In this document: positions 7,898-16,239 of the stretch, piece after piece
Layout of the letters: the number at the start of each line of letters is the position of its first letter
How positions within the stretch are numbered: position 1 is the stretch's first letter
Source: Streptomyces atratus
Lineage (GTDB): Bacteria; Actinomycetota; Actinomycetes; Streptomycetales; Streptomycetaceae
Reading direction: 5' to 3'
NCBI RefSeq assembly: GCF_900119365.1
Contig: NZ_FPJO01000007.1
Location: 269,002 to 333,001, forward strand
Length of the DNA stretch: 64,000 nt
Made by a program: the position numbers and the translations under genes
The notes under the pieces: generated by a model
The model's input: the letters and a program-made list of their open reading frames with translations, nothing else
Databases searched by the model: none
Told to the model about the DNA's origin: nothing

Positions 7898-8042
7898 GCG
7901 ACCCCCTGTGGACTACATGGAGGCAACAGACTAGACGCTCGGTCATATGCGAAGCGGCCTCACAGCACTTGCGATTCGGTCACCTCACGTTCGCTCCCGG
8001 CCACCTTCACGAACCCCCGGCCACCCTCGCGGCCTCCCGTGC

Positions 8043-8537
8043 TCAGGCTTCGGCGAACCGCTCCCCGCACCGGCTGCAGAACACCGGCTCCGGGTCCGGC
8101 GAGAGCCGGCCGCACCCCGGGCAGACCCGGTCCAGCATGCAGGGGGACTCGCCGCCCTCGTGCGACAGGGCGGGGGCGGCCGCGGACCTGATGGTCAGGC
8201 CGGGTCGGCGGCGGTGGACGGTCAGGCAGATGAGGCCGTCCGGGCCGGCGGCGAGGGCGCGGCGGGAGGTCCGGGGCAGCCAGGCGACGGTGGTGGGCGT
8301 CAACTCCAGCGATACGTCCTCCGCCTCGATCCGGCCGTTGCCCGCGACGACGACCAGGAGGACGTCCAGCACGTCCTCCTGGTGCTCGCCGACCTCGCCG
8401 CCGGGCGGCAGGCGTACCAGGTTGGCATCCAACTCGCGGCCTTGCTCGCTCAGTTGCCACAGCGCCCCACGCCGGTCGGGGGTCGCGTCGCGGAGCAGCT
8501 CGTCGAATACGGCCAGAACGCGCGGTACGGAAGTCAC
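8043..8537 (-). CDS. cupin-like protein with C-terminal zinc ribbon
   Basis: 164 residues from a GTG at 8537 (M/V-T-S-V-P-R-V-L). The central part (EVGEHQEDVLDVLLVVVAGN, then GRIEAEDVSLELTPTTVAWL) has the spacing of a small cupin barrel that evaluates a threshold concentration or binds a metal. The C-terminus has two CxxC pairs (CPGCGRL...VFCSRCGERF), a treble-clef zinc ribbon. Whether it binds nucleic acid or simply metal is unclear. It is transcribed away from the amidase gene and sits after the kinase promoter region. The start is not certain: the frame is open 90 nt further upstream. Confidence 0.6.
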   Translation of the reverse strand: MTSVPRVLAVFDELLRDATPDRRGALWQLSEQGRELDANLVRLPPGGEVGEHQEDVLDVLLVVVAGNGRIEAEDVSLELTPTTVAWLPRTSRRALAAGPDGLICLTVHRRRPGLTIRSAAAPALSHEGGESPCMLDRVCPGCGRLSPDPEPVFCSRCGERFAEA

Positions 8538-8717
8538 AGCAGCCAGGCTACGCCCCGGCGGGGGGCGGTGCCGGGCTGTCGTAGAGGCATGGGAAGCTGT
8601 GGCTCCGCTGTATGCGCGCGTCGGCACTCGTACCCCCCACTGGTCACCTGTGACCTGTGTCGTCGCTTGCGCGGCGGGTCATGGAACGAACGTCGAAGAC
8701 GATCCTTGGGGTACGAC

Positions 8718-11027
8718 TTGAGATCGAAGCGCAGAATCCCGAACCAGCCCTTCTCGAAGCGAAGAATCTGGATCACGGCCGCGGTGGCCACATCGGCAGT
8801 TGCCGGTGTCCTGGTCTTCGAGGGGGTGACGGGCAACTCCTCGGTGGACGCCGACGCCAAGTCCGGCCCGACGAAGGCCGATGTGCGCGCCACCTCGCTG
8901 AAGGTCGGCGACGACGGCACGTCCGCCGTCCTCGGCAGGCGGGACACCGCACCGTTCAGCATGCTGGGCGTCACCTGGACCGACCCGGCGGCGAGGGTCG
9001 CCGGGGCCGTGGAGGTCCGCACCAAGTCCGCCACCAGCGGGAACTGGACGTCCTGGGTGCCGCTCGAAACCGACATGGACGGGCGTACGGAGACCGGCCG
9101 GTCCGGCGTACGGGGAAGCACCGAGCCCCGCTGGGTGGGGCCCTCCAATGGTGTGGAGGTACGGATCAACGCGGGCGGCAAGGTCTCCGCGAAGCTGCCC
9201 GGGGGACTGCGGCTGGACACCGTGGACCCGGGCCGGGGCAGCTCGCCCGCCGCGGAACCGGCCGCCTTCGCGGCCGACCTGCCCGCCGAGGACCCGACGG
9301 CCACCACCGATCCGTCGGCCCCGGTCCCGTCCGACCCGGCCGCGCCGGGCGACGGCACGGAGACGCCCGCCGAGCCCACACCGACCGATCCGGCGTCACC
9401 GACCCCGTCCGACCCGGCCACCCAGGAGCCCACTCCCCCGGCGAGCCCGAGCCCCTCGGCGTCGCCGAGCTCCTCCCCGGCCGAGACCCTGCCGCCCGCG
9501 CCGCCGTCGACCGTGCCGAAGCCGCCGATCGTCTCGCGGGCCGGCTGGGGCGCCGACGAGTCGATCAGCCCGGAGGCGCCGGAGTACCTGGACGGCGTCA
9601 AGGCCGTCTTCGTCCACCACACCGCGGGGAGCAACACCTACTCCTGCGCAGACTCCGCGGCGGTGGTGCGCAGCCTGTACGCGTACCACGTCCAGAGCGA
9701 GCACTGGAAGGACATCGGCTACAACTTCCTGGTCGACAAGTGCGGGACGGTCTTCGAGGGCCGTAAGGGCGGTGTGGACCGGCCGGTGTTCGGCGCGCAC
9801 ACCTACGGCTTCAACCGGGAGTCGGCCGGCATCGCGGTCATCGGCACGTACACGGACGCGGCCGCGCCCAGCGCGGTGACCACGTCGGTGGCCCGGATCG
9901 CCGCGTGGAAGCTCGGCCAGTACAAGGGCGACCCGGCGGGCAGCACCATGCTCACCGCGGGCGCCAACGGGAACAACTACTTCGGCAAGGCGTTCACCGC
10001 CGGTACGAAGTACTCCTTCAGCCAGATCTCCGGGCACCGCGACGGCTTCAACACCCAGTGCCCCGGCACCAAGCTGTACGGGCAGCTGAAGTCGATCCGT
10101 GATCTCGCCGCGGGCCCCGTCACCGGGCTGGCCGTCAAGTCGGTGACCGGCGCCGGACTCTCGGGCACGACGTACTACACCAGGTCCGCGGTCACCGTGG
10201 GCTGGTCGGCGAGCACCCCGAGCGTGTTCGTCTCCAAGTACGAGCTGCTGGTCGACGGCAAGTCCGTGGCCACCACCGCGGGCACCGCGACCTCCGCGCC
10301 GGCCACCCTCGCCATCGGCTCCCACACGATCCAGGTCCGCGCCACGCACCAGTCGGGCAAGGTCACCACGTCGGCGGCGGCCACCGTGGTCGCCGAGCAG
10401 ACGGCGCCCGCGTTCTCCACCAAGCCGAACCTGGCGCTGCGCACCGGCACGGTCAACACCACGGCCGTCCCGCTCACCCTGAAGTGGAAGGCCACCGACG
10501 CCGCTTCGCTCAAGGAGGTCCGGCTCACCGCACCGGTGGCCAGGACCTACGGCCCGACGACCACCAGCGCCTCGCACACCGCCAAGTCCGGCGCGGCGAC
10601 CACCTGGTCCATGAAGGCGTACGACCAGGCGGGCAACACGGCCACCGCCTCGGTCGCCGGTACGCCGGTCATCGTGCAGGAGAGCTCGGCGACGAAGTCC
10701 GGTTCGTGGACGTCGCGGTCCTCGTCGAGCTACCTCGGCGGCAAGTCGTACTCCAGCTCGTCGAAGGGTGCCGCGCTGAGCTGGACGTTCACCGGCCGCT
10801 CGGTCGCCCTGGTGACCTCCCGGGCGACCACGTCCGGGCAGGTGTACGTCTATGTGGACGGGGTGAAGGTGTCCACGGTGGATCTGAAGTCCAGCACCAC
10901 CAAGTACCGCGACGCGCTGTGGACGAAGAGCTGGTCGTCCAGTACCAAGCACAGCGTCAAGATCGTCGTCGTCGCCACCTCGGGCCGGCCGACGGTCACC
11001 ACCGACGGCATCGTGTATCTGAAGTAG
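8718..11027 (+). CDS. secreted N-acetylmuramoyl-L-alanine amidase / peptidoglycan-recognition protein
   Basis: About 769 residues from a TTG at 8718 (LRSKRRIPNQPFSKRRIWIT), preceded by GGGG; a TTG at 8706 is an alternative. A basic stretch followed by a hydrophobic helix (ITAAVATSAVAGVLVF) is the signal anchor. About 130 residues of beta-rich sequence and a Pro/Ser/Thr-rich linker follow. The PGRP/amidase_2 domain comes next: SRAGWGADESI, VFVHHTAGSNTYSC with the first zinc His, YNFLVDKCGTVFEGRKGG, and GHRDGFNTQCPGTKLY with the second His and the Cys ligand. The C-terminus carries two Ig-like/beta-sandwich modules (about residues 475-770). It should cleave the stem peptide from muramic acid in the cell wall. 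A strong bidirectional terminator follows. Confidence 0.85.
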   Translation: MRSKRRIPNQPFSKRRIWITAAVATSAVAGVLVFEGVTGNSSVDADAKSGPTKADVRATSLKVGDDGTSAVLGRRDTAPFSMLGVTWTDPAARVAGAVEVRTKSATSGNWTSWVPLETDMDGRTETGRSGVRGSTEPRWVGPSNGVEVRINAGGKVSAKLPGGLRLDTVDPGRGSSPAAEPAAFAADLPAEDPTATTDPSAPVPSDPAAPGDGTETPAEPTPTDPASPTPSDPATQEPTPPASPSPSASPSSSPAETLPPAPPSTVPKPPIVSRAGWGADESISPEAPEYLDGVKAVFVHHTAGSNTYSCADSAAVVRSLYAYHVQSEHWKDIGYNFLVDKCGTVFEGRKGGVDRPVFGAHTYGFNRESAGIAVIGTYTDAAAPSAVTTSVARIAAWKLGQYKGDPAGSTMLTAGANGNNYFGKAFTAGTKYSFSQISGHRDGFNTQCPGTKLYGQLKSIRDLAAGPVTGLAVKSVTGAGLSGTTYYTRSAVTVGWSASTPSVFVSKYELLVDGKSVATTAGTATSAPATLAIGSHTIQVRATHQSGKVTTSAAATVVAEQTAPAFSTKPNLALRTGTVNTTAVPLTLKWKATDAASLKEVRLTAPVARTYGPTTTSASHTAKSGAATTWSMKAYDQAGNTATASVAGTPVIVQESSATKSGSWTSRSSSSYLGGKSYSSSSKGAALSWTFTGRSVALVTSRATTSGQVYVYVDGVKVSTVDLKSSTTKYRDALWTKSWSSSTKHSVKIVVVATSGRPTVTTDGIVYLK

Positions 11028-11030
11028 CCG

Positions 11031-11072
11031 GGGCCGCTGCCGCCCTCGCCTCCGGCGGGGCGGCGGCGGCCC
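11031..11072. terminator. bidirectional hairpin terminator
   Basis: A 14-bp GC-rich stem (11031-11044 with 11059-11072, one G-U wobble) encloses an inner CGCC/GGCG hairpin. It is followed by GTTTCC on the plus strand. It starts 3 nt after the amidase stop and lies before the convergent padR stop at 11088, so it can serve both genes. Confidence 0.7.
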
Positions 11073-11087
11073 GTTTCCGTACCCGGC

Positions 11088-11615
11088 TCAGGGCGCGTCC
11101 AGTTCCTCCAGGGTCGCCGCCAGCCAGTCCAGCTCTGCCTCGCTGGTCGCGCGGGCGATCCTCAGCAGCCCGCGCCGGAACGGGTCGTCGAAGGACTCGG
11201 CGCCGAGCGGGCGCTCCCCCTCGTAGAAGAAGCTGCTCGGCTCCTCCAGGAACGCGAGCCTGCGGCGCAGCACCTCCGCCTGCTCGGCCGGGGACGGCAG
11301 ATGGCGGAGGAAGGCGAGGACGGTGAACCAGCGGTTCTCGTCGCTGATGTCCACCTCGCCGGCCTCCCGCAGGCGTCGCCGCAGCTCCTCGCGCCCCGGG
11401 CCGGTCAGGGTGAGGGTGTGGCGGGGGGCGGCCCTGCTGCCGGGTTCGGTGCGGCGCTCCAGCCATCCGGCACGCTCCAGGCGCTTGATCGCCGGGTACA
11501 GCGTGCCGTCCGCGATGGGGCGGACGTGCCCGGTGAGGTGGGCGACCCGGCGCTTCAGCTCGTAGCCGTGCAGCGGTTGCTCGTACAGAAATCCAAGGAT
11601 GGCCAGTTCCAGCAT
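11088..11615 (-). CDS. PadR-family transcriptional regulator
   Basis: 175 residues; the ATG at 11615 follows GGAGAGGA. The N-terminal winged helix is typical: MLELAILGFLYEQPLHGYEL, then KRRVAHLTGHVRPIADGTLY and PAIKRLERAGWLERR. The C-terminal helices form the dimerisation arm (EVDISDENRWFTVLAFLRHL), as in PadR/Vir subfamily 1. It is divergent from an alpha/beta hydrolase gene, and the shared intergenic region carries an ATACAT-N8-ATGTAT operator overlapping -10-like sequences in both directions. It probably represses itself and the hydrolase; the inducer is unknown. Confidence 0.88.
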   Translation of the reverse strand: MLELAILGFLYEQPLHGYELKRRVAHLTGHVRPIADGTLYPAIKRLERAGWLERRTEPGSRAAPRHTLTLTGPGREELRRRLREAGEVDISDENRWFTVLAFLRHLPSPAEQAEVLRRRLAFLEEPSSFFYEGERPLGAESFDDPFRRGLLRIARATSEAELDWLAATLEELDAP

Positions 11616-11640
11616 GTGCGTATCCTCTCCGACGCATCTT

Positions 11641-11660
11641 ATACATCGGCATCTATGTAT
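11641..11660. promoter_or_regulatory. PadR-type operator ATACAT-N8-ATGTAT
   Basis: Perfect 6-bp arms with an 8-nt spacer, the classic PadR operator layout. A TATAGT (11658-11663) toward the hydrolase and a TATAAG on the other strand toward padR overlap the two arms, so binding would block both promoters. Confidence 0.7.
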
Positions 11661-11721
11661 AGTCTTCCCGATGCTCAATGGCAGCGATGGCGATGGCAAC
11701 AGCGATGACGAGGAGGACGAC

Positions 11722-12498
11722 ATGCATGACGCCCGGGTGACCGCCGACGGCGCGCGCATCAGGTGGGTGGAGCTTCCCGGCCGCCCCGGCAGTACCCGCA
11801 CCCGGGTCTGTCTGCACGGGCTCGGGGCCTCGTCCGGCCCGTACTTCACCGCGAGCGCCGCCCATCCCCTGCTGGCCGGCAGCCGCACGCTGCTCATGGA
11901 CCTGCTGGGCTTCGGCATCAGCGACCGCCCCACCGATTTCGGCTACACGCTGGAGGAGCACGCCGACGCGGTGGCGGCGGCGCTCGAGGCGGCCGACGTG
12001 TACGGCGCCGACGTGATCGCGCACAGCATGGGCGGCGCGGTCGCCATCGTGCTCGCGGCACGCCATCCGCACCTGGTGGCCCGGCTGGTGCTGGTCGACG
12101 CCAATCTGGACCCGGTCGCCCCCGGCCCCGCCCGGCCGGGCAGCAGCGGTATCGCGGCGTACTCGGAGGAGGAGTTCCTGGCGCACGGCCGGCCCGAGGT
12201 GCGCGAGCGGGTGGGGCCGCACTGGTGGGCGACCATGCGCCTGGCGGGCCACGAGGCACTGCACCGCAGCGCGGTGCACCTCGCCGCCGGGACGACGCCG
12301 ACCATGCGTGAACTGCTGCTCGACCTGAAGATCCCGCGCACCTTCCTGCGGCCGCTGGACGACGGGCCGCTGCCCGGCGAGGAGGTGCTGGTCGAGCACG
12401 GGGTGCGGGTCGTGGCGGTCCCGGAGTGCGGGCACAACATCATGCTGGACAACCCGGAGGCGTTCGCCGAGGAGACCGCGCGGGCGCTCGCCGTCTGA
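11722..12498 (+). CDS. alpha/beta hydrolase
   Basis: 258 residues. The ATG at 11722 was chosen because GAGGAGG precedes it by 5 nt; an upstream in-frame ATG at 11671 has no ribosome site. The fold markers are clear: oxyanion HGLGASSG, nucleophile elbow VIAHSMGGAV (Ser), and catalytic His in CGHNIMLDNPEAF at the C-terminus. The cap region holds EEFLAHGRPEVRERVGPHWW. There is no signal peptide, so it is a cytoplasmic esterase, lactonase or similar. Its divergent PadR neighbour and shared operator suggest it is induced by a small lipophilic or aromatic compound, perhaps its substrate. Confidence 0.85.
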   Translation: MHDARVTADGARIRWVELPGRPGSTRTRVCLHGLGASSGPYFTASAAHPLLAGSRTLLMDLLGFGISDRPTDFGYTLEEHADAVAAALEAADVYGADVIAHSMGGAVAIVLAARHPHLVARLVLVDANLDPVAPGPARPGSSGIAAYSEEEFLAHGRPEVRERVGPHWWATMRLAGHEALHRSAVHLAAGTTPTMRELLLDLKIPRTFLRPLDDGPLPGEEVLVEHGVRVVAVPECGHNIMLDNPEAFAEETARALAV

Positions 12499-12558
12499 GA
12501 AGGGGGTGCGCCAGGTCCCCGTCCTGCCGCCGGACGACGCCCGCCGGCCCCTGCCGCG

Positions 12559-12648
12559 TCACGCCCCGACGGCGGCCGCCACGGCGACGACGACGAACAT
12601 CAGCACGAGCACGGCCGCCATGATGCGGTTTCTGGTCTTCGGATCCAC
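12559..12648 (-). CDS. small single-pass membrane peptide, 29 aa
   Basis: Too short for usual ORF calling. Reading the minus strand from a GTG at 12648 gives a basic start (VDPKTRNRIMA) and then one hydrophobic helix of about 18 residues rich in Val/Ala/Leu, ending at TGA 12559-12561. A GGAGG sits directly before the GTG, closer than usual, and an internal ATG is at 12621. The basic-then-hydrophobic design and position between two genes resemble the many tiny actinomycete membrane proteins. The function is unknown, and it could be chance. Confidence 0.4.
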   Translation of the reverse strand: MDPKTRNRIMAAVLVLMFVVVAVAAAVGA

Positions 12649-12670
12649 CCTCCGAGCCTAACCGCCGGTC

Positions 12671-13246
12671 TCAGTGCCCCAGCGACCAGGATGCGACCAC
12701 CTCGTACCTGGGCCGCTCGCCCGGCACCCCCGCGACCGGCAGATCGCTGCGTACGAGGGCCATCTCGCCGACCTCCCAGCCGGTGCCCTCGAAGCCCGCG
12801 AGCGCCTCGACGCAGGGGCGCAGATCGACCTCGGCGCGACGGCTGCGGGCGAGGGTGAGGTGCGGGTGGTAGCGGCGGTGCTCGTCCATCGGGATGCCGG
12901 TGCGGCGGGCGGCGGCGTCGGCGCGCTCGGCGAGCAGCCGCAGCGTGTCGAGCGCGCCCGCGGCCCCCACCCAGAGCGCCCGCCCGCCGAACCGGCCGGC
13001 GCCGTGGATGCGGAGCGGGAAGGGGTCGGTGCGGTGGGCGGCCCGGGCGAGGCGCTCCTCCAGCTCGGGCAGCAGTTGCTCGTCCACGGGCCCGAGAAAG
13101 GCCAGCGTGAAGTGCCAGTCGGGCACACCGGTCCAGCGAAGGTGCCCGGCCTCGGGCAGCGCGTGCAGCGGGGCGACGGCACGGCGCAGTTCCTCGGCGG
13201 CGGGGGCGGGCGGCAGCACGGCAACGAAGAGTCTGAGACGGCTCAT
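12671..13246 (-). CDS. thpR: RNA 2',3'-cyclic phosphodiesterase (2H phosphoesterase, LigT/ThpR)
   Basis: 191 residues, the usual length for ThpR. Both catalytic HxT motifs are present: WHFTLAF (His45, Thr47) and YHPHLTLAR (His129, Thr131). The N-terminal RLFVAVLPP strand and the WVGAAG segment between them match the LigT fold. The enzyme opens 2',3'-cyclic phosphates to 2'-phosphates in RNA and can ligate tRNA halves in vitro. The gene is divergent from the Uma2 gene and probably monocistronic. Confidence 0.88.
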   Translation of the reverse strand: MSRLRLFVAVLPPAPAAEELRRAVAPLHALPEAGHLRWTGVPDWHFTLAFLGPVDEQLLPELEERLARAAHRTDPFPLRIHGAGRFGGRALWVGAAGALDTLRLLAERADAAARRTGIPMDEHRRYHPHLTLARSRRAEVDLRPCVEALAGFEGTGWEVGEMALVRSDLPVAGVPGERPRYEVVASWSLGH

Positions 13247-13346
13247 GGGCCGAGTGTCGCACCGTACCGGCGTGTCCCGGCCTCCGTACGTATCGTTGTA
13301 CTACGCGGCTGCCCGCGCCCGCGCGGCAGCGGGGAGGAGCGCCACG

Positions 13347-13931
13347 ATGACCGTCGTAGAGACCGACAGGATCGAGATGGCCGACAGCAGCGACGAGCGC
13401 ACTCTGGACATGATGTTCGAGTGGCTTGAGCCCACCCCCGAGGGATTCAAGGTCGAGATCGTCGAGGGGATCATCTACATGTCGCCGCAGCGGCGCACAG
13501 ACTGGCGGATCATTCTCGACATCATCGAGCAGTTGCGCGCAAGGTACCCCCGGGAGCGCCTGCTGTCCGATGTACGCATCGACTTCCCCGGGCTGCTCAA
13601 CGGTTTCGCCTCCGATGTCGTGGCACTGACCGAAGGTGCCACCGAGGACGCGAACGGCCGATGCCACTACCAGGACATCGAGTTCGTGGCGGAGGTGGTC
13701 TCGAAGAGCACCGCTGCCAACGACTACGGATCGAAGAAGGCCACCTACGCCACCGCCGGTGTGCCCGTGTACCTCGTCGTCGACCCGTACACCGGTACCT
13801 GGCACCTCCACACGCTCCCGAAGGAGGACGAGTACCGCAGCGTGCTGAGCCTCGACTTCGGCACCCCGGTCGACCTCACCTCGACCGTGGTGGGCCTCGC
13901 CCTGGAGACCGGCGACTTCCCCCGCGACTGA
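13347..13931 (+). CDS. Uma2-family (DUF820) PD-(D/E)xK nuclease-like protein
   Basis: 194 residues; the ATG at 13347 follows GGGGAGGAGC. The Uma2 pattern is clear: EGFKVEIVEGIIYMSPQ near the start, then FASDVVALTEGA, and IEFVAEVVSKSTAANDYGSK followed by KATYATAGVPVYLVVDP. The Asp of SDV and the E-V-V-S-K region correspond to the PD-(D/E)xK core. Streptomyces genomes carry many Uma2 genes. They are annotated as putative endonucleases, but the real role is not established. It stands alone between thpR and the MFS gene. Confidence 0.85.
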   Translation: MTVVETDRIEMADSSDERTLDMMFEWLEPTPEGFKVEIVEGIIYMSPQRRTDWRIILDIIEQLRARYPRERLLSDVRIDFPGLLNGFASDVVALTEGATEDANGRCHYQDIEFVAEVVSKSTAANDYGSKKATYATAGVPVYLVVDPYTGTWHLHTLPKEDEYRSVLSLDFGTPVDLTSTVVGLALETGDFPRD

Positions 13932-14007
13932 CGCTTCCCGACACACGGCGGCCTCCGACCGGTACTCACCGGTCGGGGGCCGCGCCATGTGCTTCGCGAG
14001 GCAGCGC

Positions 14008-15342
14008 TCACGCCGCCGCGGCCAGCTGCTCCCGCGGGACGAACCGGACGTGCGGGCGGCCGGGCCGCAGGTCGACGCGGAGGCGCAGGCCGCCGACGCG
14101 GGCCAGCATCAGGCCGACACCGAGCGCGGCCACCAGCGAGAACGCGCCGCCGACGGCCATGCCCGTACGGACCCCGTAGGCGTCGCTGATCCAGCCGACG
14201 ATCGGGGCGCCCACCGGCGTACCACCGGCGAAGACCATCATGTACAGACTCATGACCCGGCCGCGCATGGCCGGGTCGGCGGCCATCTGGACGCTCGTGT
14301 TCGCGCTGATGTTGGTCGTCAGGCCGATCATGCCGATCGGGACAAGCAGGATCGCGAAGAGCCAGACGGACGGCGACAGGGACGCGATGATCTCCAGCAG
14401 ACCGAACGCCGTGCCCGCGGCCACCAGCATCCGCAGCCGGGAGGAGCGGCGGCGGGCGGCGAGCAGGGCACCGGCCAGGGATCCGGCCGCCATGAGGATG
14501 TTGAAGAACGAGTACATCCCGGCGCCGCCGTGGAAGATCTCGTCCGCGAAGGCCGTGAGCCAGATCGGGAAGTTGAACCCGAAGGTGCCGACGAAGCCGA
14601 CCAGGACGATCGGCCAGATCAGCTCGGGATGGCCGGAGACGTAGCGCAGGCCCTCCCGCAGCTGGCCCTTGGCGCGGGGTACGACGGTGGTCTTGTGCAG
14701 CTCGCCGGTACGCATCATCAGCAGGCCGATGAGCGGGGCGGCGAAGGACAGGCCGTTGAACATGAAGGCCCAGCCGCTGCCGACCGTGGTGATCAGGACA
14801 CCCGCGACCGCCGGGCCGATGAGCCGGGCGGACTGGAAGTTCGCCGAGTTGAGACTGACCGCGTTGCGCAGCTGCGCGGGTCCGACCATCTCGGACACGA
14901 ACGACTGGCGGGCCGGGTTGTCGACCACCGTCACCATGCCGAGCAGGAAGGCGATGAGGTAGACGTGCCACACCTGGACCACACCGGAGAGCGTGAGCAC
15001 CGCGAGGGCGATCCCGCACAGGCCGAGCGCCGCCTGGCTGACGAGAAGCAGCTTCCGCTTCGGGAGGCGGTCCGCGATGACGCCGCCGTAGAGGCCGAAC
15101 AGAAGCATGGGGAGGAACTGGAGGGCCGTGGTGATGCCGACGGCGGTGGCGGACCCGGTGAGGCTCAGTACGAGCCAGTCCTGCGTGATGCGGGACATCC
15201 AGGTACCGGTGTTGGAGATCACGGCGCCCGTGGCGAACAGGCGGTAGTTACGGATCTTCAGCGACGAGAAGGTCCCGCCGGGCTTGCTCTCGTGGGTGGA
15301 AGTCGGTGCGGGGGCGGAGTCTGCTCCGGATCCCGTACTCAA
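14008..15342 (-). CDS. MFS transporter (drug/metabolite exporter type)
   Basis: 444 residues from a TTG at 15342, with GAGGAGG 9 nt upstream; the frame is open further but lacks a site. After a short polar leader come 12 hydrophobic segments. The motif A-like loop between TM2 and TM3 reads GGVIADRLPKRKLLL, and TM5 contains DNPARQSFVSEMVG, a signature of the MFS_3/enterobactin-exporter-like group (EntS-type). It lies 95 nt downstream of a marR gene on the same strand, a common efflux-plus-repressor arrangement, so it probably exports a toxic compound sensed by that MarR protein. Confidence 0.85.
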   Translation of the reverse strand: MSTGSGADSAPAPTSTHESKPGGTFSSLKIRNYRLFATGAVISNTGTWMSRITQDWLVLSLTGSATAVGITTALQFLPMLLFGLYGGVIADRLPKRKLLLVSQAALGLCGIALAVLTLSGVVQVWHVYLIAFLLGMVTVVDNPARQSFVSEMVGPAQLRNAVSLNSANFQSARLIGPAVAGVLITTVGSGWAFMFNGLSFAAPLIGLLMMRTGELHKTTVVPRAKGQLREGLRYVSGHPELIWPIVLVGFVGTFGFNFPIWLTAFADEIFHGGAGMYSFFNILMAAGSLAGALLAARRRSSRLRMLVAAGTAFGLLEIIASLSPSVWLFAILLVPIGMIGLTTNISANTSVQMAADPAMRGRVMSLYMMVFAGGTPVGAPIVGWISDAYGVRTGMAVGGAFSLVAALGVGLMLARVGGLRLRVDLRPGRPHVRFVPREQLAAAA

Positions 15343-15437
15343 AAGGGTTCGCCTCCTCGGGCGTATACGTTTCGCTGACTGACAGGGTGCGGCGGTACGG
15401 GCGGTGCGCCGGCTGTGGTCCGGCGCGGCCCGCTCCG

Positions 15438-15878
15438 CTACAGGTGGGCGAGCTTCTCCAGCACGGGCGCCGCCTTGCGGAGCGTCTCCCACTCGTCCTC
15501 GTCCAGGCCCTCGGCGAGGGCGGTCAGCCAGGCGTTCCGCTTGGAGCGGCTCTCTTCGAGCATGGCTTCCGCCTGCTCGGTCTGGCTGACCACCTTCTGG
15601 CGACGGTCATCGGGGTGCGGTTCCAGTCTGACCAGCCCCTTCGCTTCGAGCAGCGCGACGATGCGAGTCATCGACGGAGGCTGCACATGCTCCTTGCGGG
15701 CCAGCTCGCCCGGTGTGGCCGAGCCGCACCGGGCGAGCGTGCCGAGCACCGACATCTCGGTGGGGCTCAGTGACTCGTCGACGCGCTGGTGCTTGAGGCG
15801 CCGGCTGAGCAGCATCACGGCGGAGCGAAGGGAGCTCACGGCGGCCGCACTGTCGCCGTCGTGGATCAGGTCAGGCAT
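15438..15878 (-). CDS. MarR-family transcriptional regulator
   Basis: 146 residues. The winged helix reads LSPTEMSVLGTLARCGSATP, then GELARKEHVQPPSMTRIVAL and KGLVRLEPHPDDRRQKVV, the last being the MarR wing with the DxR(R/D) pattern. The leader is AT-rich for this genome and contains an inverted GTAA-N4-TTAC at 15889-15900, just upstream of the start, which may be its own operator. There is no clear Shine-Dalgarno site. The downstream MFS exporter is its likely target. Confidence 0.87.
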   Translation of the reverse strand: MPDLIHDGDSAAAVSSLRSAVMLLSRRLKHQRVDESLSPTEMSVLGTLARCGSATPGELARKEHVQPPSMTRIVALLEAKGLVRLEPHPDDRRQKVVSQTEQAEAMLEESRSKRNAWLTALAEGLDEDEWETLRKAAPVLEKLAHL

Positions 15879-16023
15879 GTTTATTAGCGTAACTCATTAC
15901 CTACCCTAAAGACCATTCGTGTTACACGCGCGAGAGGCACTTCACCCAATCGGTCACCCGAACGAGTGAGTCAGATCCGTAAAGTGACGCGAAACGACCC
16001 GCTGGGCCGTAACCCTGCTTGCC

Positions 16024-16239
16024 ATGGGATCGACTGTGCTCAGCCTGCGGATAGACGGTGAGCTGCTCGACCGGCTCCGGCAGCATGCCGCCAAACGCGG
16101 AATGAGCGTCCAGGACTATGTCGTCCGGACGCTCATTCGCGATGACTTCGACGAGCGCTTCAAGGCGGCCGTCGACGAGACGGAGAGGTTCTACGGCCCC
16201 GAGGGGACCGCGGGGATCAGGGCCGAAGAGGTCACGTGA
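16024..16239 (+). CDS. ribbon-helix-helix (CopG-like) small protein
   Basis: 71 residues: MGSTVLSLRIDGELLDRLRQ, then HAAKRGMSVQDYVVRTLIRD and DFDERFKAAVDETERFYGPE. The beta strand (VLSLRID) followed by two helices (ELLDRLRQHAAKRG and SVQDYVVRTLI) is the MetJ/Arc RHH fold, typical of antitoxins and small regulators. No toxin gene is adjacent. Its 3' end overlaps the convergent permease gene by 8 nt. It could be a stand-alone regulator. Confidence 0.75.
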   Translation: MGSTVLSLRIDGELLDRLRQHAAKRGMSVQDYVVRTLIRDDFDERFKAAVDETERFYGPEGTAGIRAEEVT

